Source: SZAS-103 sp038226665 (GTDB lineage: Bacteria; Pseudomonadota; Gammaproteobacteria; Xanthomonadales; Xanthomonadaceae). Taken from it: DNA of 64,000 nt. Every line of letters begins with the position of its first letter. Position 1 is the first letter of the stretch. Location: contig JBBRQI010000013.1 of assembly GCA_038226665.1 (NCBI GenBank), forward strand, positions 15,524 through 79,523. Direction: 5' to 3'. The position numbers were made by a program, and so were the translations under genes. The notes under the pieces are model-generated. The model made no database searches and had not been told where the DNA came from. It was given only the letters and a program-made list of their open reading frames with translations. Of the stretch, positions 61,129 to 64,000 are shown one piece after another.

Positions 61129-61647
61129 TCAGTGCGCGAGGTCGTCGAGGAGACACTTGTAGATCGCCAGGTCGGCTTCGGAATGGCAACAGAAAATGAC
61201 TTCGCAGAGCCTCGGTAAAACTGCACGTGCCTGGCGAACCGTCGTCATCGCAATCCCGGCTGCCGGCCTGAGCGGATAGCCGAACACGCCGGTACTGATG
61301 CACGGGAACGCGATCGTGCGCAGGCCGTTCGCGGCGGCGACTTCGAGCGAGCATCGATAGCAGGACGCTAGCAGTCCGGGTTCGCCATTCGCGCCGCCAT
61401 GCCAGACCGGGCCGACCGTGTGGATGACATGTTTTGCGGGCAATCGATAGCCGCGGGTGATCTTTGCATCGCCGGTCGCGCAGCCGCCAAGCGACCGGCA
61501 TTCGTGCAGCAGTTCAGGTCCAGCCGCGTGGTGGATTGCGCCATCGACGCCGCCACCGCCGAGCAGAGACGTGTTCGCGGCGTTGACGATCGCATCGACG
61601 GCGAGCGTGGTGATGTCTGCTTGCAGTGCGCGGAGGATGGCAGTCAT
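61129..61647 (-). CDS. Macrodomain protein (O-acetyl-ADP-ribose deacetylase-like)
   Basis: 172 residues. The macrodomain motifs DAIVNAANTSLLGGGGVDGA and CISTGVFGYPLRPAAG are full length. YmdB-type enzymes remove acetyl from O-acetyl-ADP-ribose and ADP-ribose from proteins. It precedes no obvious toxin; the MmcQ-like gene lies 16 bases upstream on the same strand. Confidence 0.93.
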   Translation of the reverse strand: MTAILRALQADITTLAVDAIVNAANTSLLGGGGVDGAIHHAAGPELLHECRSLGGCATGDAKITRGYRLPAKHVIHTVGPVWHGGANGEPGLLASCYRCSLEVAAANGLRTIAFPCISTGVFGYPLRPAAGIAMTTVRQARAVLPRLCEVIFCCHSEADLAIYKCLLDDLAH

Positions 61648-61663
61648 GCGATGCGTGGCCGAC

Positions 61664-61990
61664 TCAGATCAGGCTGTGCAAGCCCTTTGGCACCTTGCAC
61701 GTCCATGCCTGCTTGAGCAATCGCTTGACCACGTTCGGCTTGGCTTTCGCGAGCACGACGCGAACGCCCCACACGCGCTTTCCCCAATAAAGTTTTTCCA
61801 CGAAATCGGGATTCATCGCGAGTGCCAGTTCGCGTTCGTCTTCGGAGACGAAAACATGCAGGAGCTCGTCGCCGGGCGGAACCGTTGCGAAGATCTTGCC
61901 GCGAATGCGGAACGACGTGGACTGGAAGTGCGGTTCTTCGGTCGCTTCAGGCAGCGACAGCGCGAATTGGCTGACTTGCGCGATCTTCAT
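61664..61990 (-). CDS. MmcQ/YjbR-family protein
   Basis: 108 residues from ATG 61990. FALSLPEATEEPHFQSTSFR, GKIFATVPPGDELLHVFVSE and VKRLLKQAW match the MmcQ/YjbR fold, a double-wing DNA-binding-like domain of unknown role. Upstream in-frame ATGs (62059, 62137) overlap the divergent Rieske gene region. Confidence 0.85.
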   Translation of the reverse strand: MKIAQVSQFALSLPEATEEPHFQSTSFRIRGKIFATVPPGDELLHVFVSEDERELALAMNPDFVEKLYWGKRVWGVRVVLAKAKPNVVKRLLKQAWTCKVPKGLHSLI

Positions 61991-62127
61991 GGCGATACCT
62001 GCATCCACTAACCGTAGGCGATGAACAGTATCCCACGTCAATTCCGCGGTGTTTATCATTGTGCATTGACAGCGCCAGCGCGCTCGGAAAGGATGGCTGC
62101 CAGCCTGCGCAACAAGGGACGCATCGC

Positions 62128-63237
62128 ATGAAGCCATCGATTCCGGAACTGCTCGCGCAGTATCAACCCGACCTTCCGCTGGAGGAAGCTTCGACGATTC
62201 CGGCAGCGTGGTACGTCGACGAACGCATCCTCGATCTCGAACGGCGAACGACGTTCTCGCGCACCTGGCAACTCGCCGGACGCATCGACCAGTTGCGTGA
62301 GCCTGGCCAGTACGTCACTTGCGAAATCGCCGGCGAGCCGATCCTCGTCGTGCGCGGTGACGACGGCGAGTTGCGCGGCTTCTTCAATGTCTGCCGTCAC
62401 CACGCTGCGGCAGTGATGACCGAAGCGCAGGGTTGCGTGAAGAATTTGCGCTGCCCTTATCACGGCTGGACGTACACGCTTGAAGGCGCGTTGAAGGGCA
62501 CGCCGAGTTTCGTCAGCGAATGCCACTTCGACCGCAGTGCGCACGGACTCGTGCGTGTCGCGATCGCCGTCTGGGAGTGCTGGGTATTCGTGCGCCTCGA
62601 CGCAGAGGGTCCGAGCATCGAGGAATTCCTCGGCCCGGCGCTGATCGACGAGATCAAGGCGCTGCAACTCGACAAGCTGCACTGGTTCGCACGTCGCAGC
62701 TATTACTTCGACTGCAACTGGAAGGTGTTCGTCGACAATTACCTCGACGGCGGCTACCACGTTCCGCACCTGCACAAGGGCCTGGACAGCGTGCTCGACT
62801 TCAAGAAGTACACGATCGCGAACGGCCTGCGCCATTGCCTGCAATCCAGCCCGATCGTGAAGGATGGCGACCACGAACAATTCTCGTCCGTGCGTGGAGG
62901 CGATCGCGCGATGTACTACTGGATCCATCCCAACTTCATGATGAACTGGTACGAAGGCGTGATGGACACCAACCTCGTCCTGCCGCTCGGCCTCGACCGC
63001 ACCGAGGTGATCTTCGACTTCTACTTCGCCGACGTTTCCGAAGCCGCACGCGAACGCAATCAGGCAAGCATCAACGTCGGCAACATCATCCAGGACGAAG
63101 ACATGGCGATCTGCAAGTCCGTCCAGCGCGGCCTGAATTCACGCGCGTATTCGACGGGCAGGCTATCGGTGCGGCGCGAGGCGGGCGAGCACCTGTTCCA
63201 TCGGTTGTTGCATGCGGATTTGATGGCGGCGAAGTAG
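62128..63237 (+). CDS. Rieske-type aromatic-ring/carnitine-like oxygenase alpha subunit
   Basis: 369 residues from ATG 62128, preceded by AAGGGA. The Rieske 2Fe-2S centre is C89-x-H91 (VCRHHAAAV) and C109-xx-H112 (CPYHGWTYTL). The mononuclear iron site is formed by the DNYLDGGYHVPHLH segment (D203, H211, H214/H216). Relatives hydroxylate aromatics, carnitine or choline. No ferredoxin or reductase gene is beside it, so the substrate and electron donor are open. Confidence 0.9.
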   Translation: MKPSIPELLAQYQPDLPLEEASTIPAAWYVDERILDLERRTTFSRTWQLAGRIDQLREPGQYVTCEIAGEPILVVRGDDGELRGFFNVCRHHAAAVMTEAQGCVKNLRCPYHGWTYTLEGALKGTPSFVSECHFDRSAHGLVRVAIAVWECWVFVRLDAEGPSIEEFLGPALIDEIKALQLDKLHWFARRSYYFDCNWKVFVDNYLDGGYHVPHLHKGLDSVLDFKKYTIANGLRHCLQSSPIVKDGDHEQFSSVRGGDRAMYYWIHPNFMMNWYEGVMDTNLVLPLGLDRTEVIFDFYFADVSEAARERNQASINVGNIIQDEDMAICKSVQRGLNSRAYSTGRLSVRREAGEHLFHRLLHADLMAAK

Positions 63238-63455
63238 ATTGAGCATCCGCCATCATCGCATCGTGCGATGGCAATGCGCATGCCAGCACCGACACCATCA
63301 CGATCATCGCCGGTCAGCGCAGTGACACGTCGGCGCCATGAACGCCCCGTGGCCTGCGCCTATCACGCGCAGCACATCAATCTCGCTGCTGCGCTCGAAC
63401 ACCGCATCGCTCATCGTCGAACGCCCAAGCCTCAAGCAGGCATGAGCGCGGGCAC

Positions 63456-63656
63456 CTACTTGCGGTCGATCTCGATGTTTTCCTTGGTGCCGCTATGCGA
63501 CACGGAAATCATGATGCCGATACCGATCAGGATCACCACACCGATCACGATCCAGGTCGTACCGATGGTGGCAAGAACACCTAGCTTCCACAGGGCGGCC
63601 AGCACGCCCCCGATGAGGATGACGAAACCAATCAGATACATGCCTGCCCATTTCAT
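63456..63656 (-). CDS. Two-helix small membrane protein
   Basis: 66 residues with two hydrophobic helices (KWAGMYLIGFVILIGGVLAA ~2-22, TTWIVIGVVILIGIGIMISV ~33-52) and a charged tail KENIEIDRK. No family recognised. It stands alone between the Rieske gene and the FAD oxidoreductase. Confidence 0.6.
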   Translation of the reverse strand: MKWAGMYLIGFVILIGGVLAALWKLGVLATIGTTWIVIGVVILIGIGIMISVSHSGTKENIEIDRK

Positions 63657-63789
63657 GACAACCTCCAGTAGGAAAATCTCTTCAAGGCGGCGCGATCGCT
63701 GCGCTTGCAGGAGACGACTATCCCCCCGGTCGCGCGAATCGTGGATGAACAGTATACGGAAGCCATGTCATGACTTGCGTGAGGCAGCC

Positions 63790-64000
63790 TCAGGCATTTT
63801 TCATCTTCAGCACCGCCTTCGCCGCATTCCTCCCACTCGCTCCGCTGATGCCGCCGCCGCCGTGCACTCCGCTTCCACACAGGTACAAGCCATCGATCGG
63901 CGTGCGGTGGTTCGAGTAGCCAGGCATCGGGCGCATGAAGAACATCTGGTCGAGGATCAGCTGGCCGTGGTTGAGGTCGCCTTCGGTGAGGCCGTAGGTC
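63790..64000 (-). CDS. Phytoene-desaturase-like FAD oxidoreductase, C-terminus only
   Basis: The last ~69 residues are in the window, ending at TGA 63790-63792; the gene continues past 64000. GDLNHGQLILDQMFFMRPMP and the FAD-binding GLYLCGSGVHGGGGISGASG match COG1233 carotenoid-desaturase/retinol-saturase-like flavoproteins. The true substrate cannot be told from the fragment. Confidence 0.85.
   Translation of the reverse strand, partial: TYGLTEGDLNHGQLILDQMFFMRPMPGYSNHRTPIDGLYLCGSGVHGGGGISGASGRNAAKAVLKMKNA

Noticed and set aside
63254..63270. Hairpin CATCGCA-TCG-TGCGATG after the Rieske gene as a terminator
   Set aside because: No T run follows; too short to assert.
1..64000. tRNA, rRNA or CRISPR array
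   Set aside because: No cloverleaf-like intergenic stretch, rRNA motif or regularly spaced repeat with unique spacers was seen on either strand.

Overview
The window is a GC-rich chromosomal segment from a gammaproteobacterium, most likely of the Lysobacterales (Xanthomonadales), probably a Rhodanobacteraceae relative such as Dokdonella or Rudaea. This rests on gene content (RoxA-type cupin, minCDE, Bpt leucyltransferase, PurT, fused RlmKL, Clp/CRP-like sites at a cellulase gene), on dense coding with many 1-4 base gene overlaps, and on protein resemblance judged by eye. No rRNA, tRNA, CRISPR array, integrase or complete transposon was seen.

Layout. 1-9975 (minus): one compact transcription unit of four paralogous membrane proteins with an FlgO/TolB-like domain and TPRs, a DUF6090-like membrane protein, a vestigial fifth paralog, the ribosomal oxygenase RoxA and a GNAT acetyltransferase (cut by the window edge). 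Nearly all junctions are ATGA overlaps. 10097-12343: parC. 12516-17647: a MarR regulator, an outer-membrane factor, EmrA/EmrB pumps and a 46-residue membrane protein, forming a tripartite drug-efflux locus with a promoter/operator. 17661-21421: an Atm1-type ABC exporter, a Bcr/CflA pump and DUF1304. 21584-24402: a secreted GH44 endoglucanase with two Clp/CRP-like sites upstream, and a HEXXH protein. 24582-27461: minE, minD (with an odd N-terminal extension), minC and a GNAT gene, all overlapping or nearly so. 27640-29524: a DesK/NarL-type two-component system.

29525-31452 is an accessory island with visibly lower GC. It holds a palindromic repeat array, a 5'-truncated Rhs gene whose unique C-terminus is a metzincin-like metallopeptidase, an overlapping small secreted protein (candidate immunity protein), and the 3' scar of a second response-regulator gene. 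31708-37707 returns to core-like genes: an SRPBCC protein, a GldA/F/G-like ABC system, DUF423 and an AlkA-type glycosylase. 37708-39570 is a second accessory patch: four short minus-strand genes separated by attC-like sites, i.e. an integron cassette array without an integrase.

39589-63790 is mostly housekeeping: an M15 peptidase, an SPFH/RHH/membrane-protein trio, purT, bpt, an EF-hand protein, a TesB thioesterase, an AmpD-like amidase, an alpha/beta hydrolase overlapping rlmKL, pirin, an M20 amidohydrolase, PepSY and COG4705 proteins that share an upstream motif, an FG-GAP protein, a RidA protein, a metal-dependent amidohydrolase, a macrodomain protein and a Rieske oxygenase. The window ends in the C-terminus of a phytoene-desaturase-like FAD oxidoreductase.
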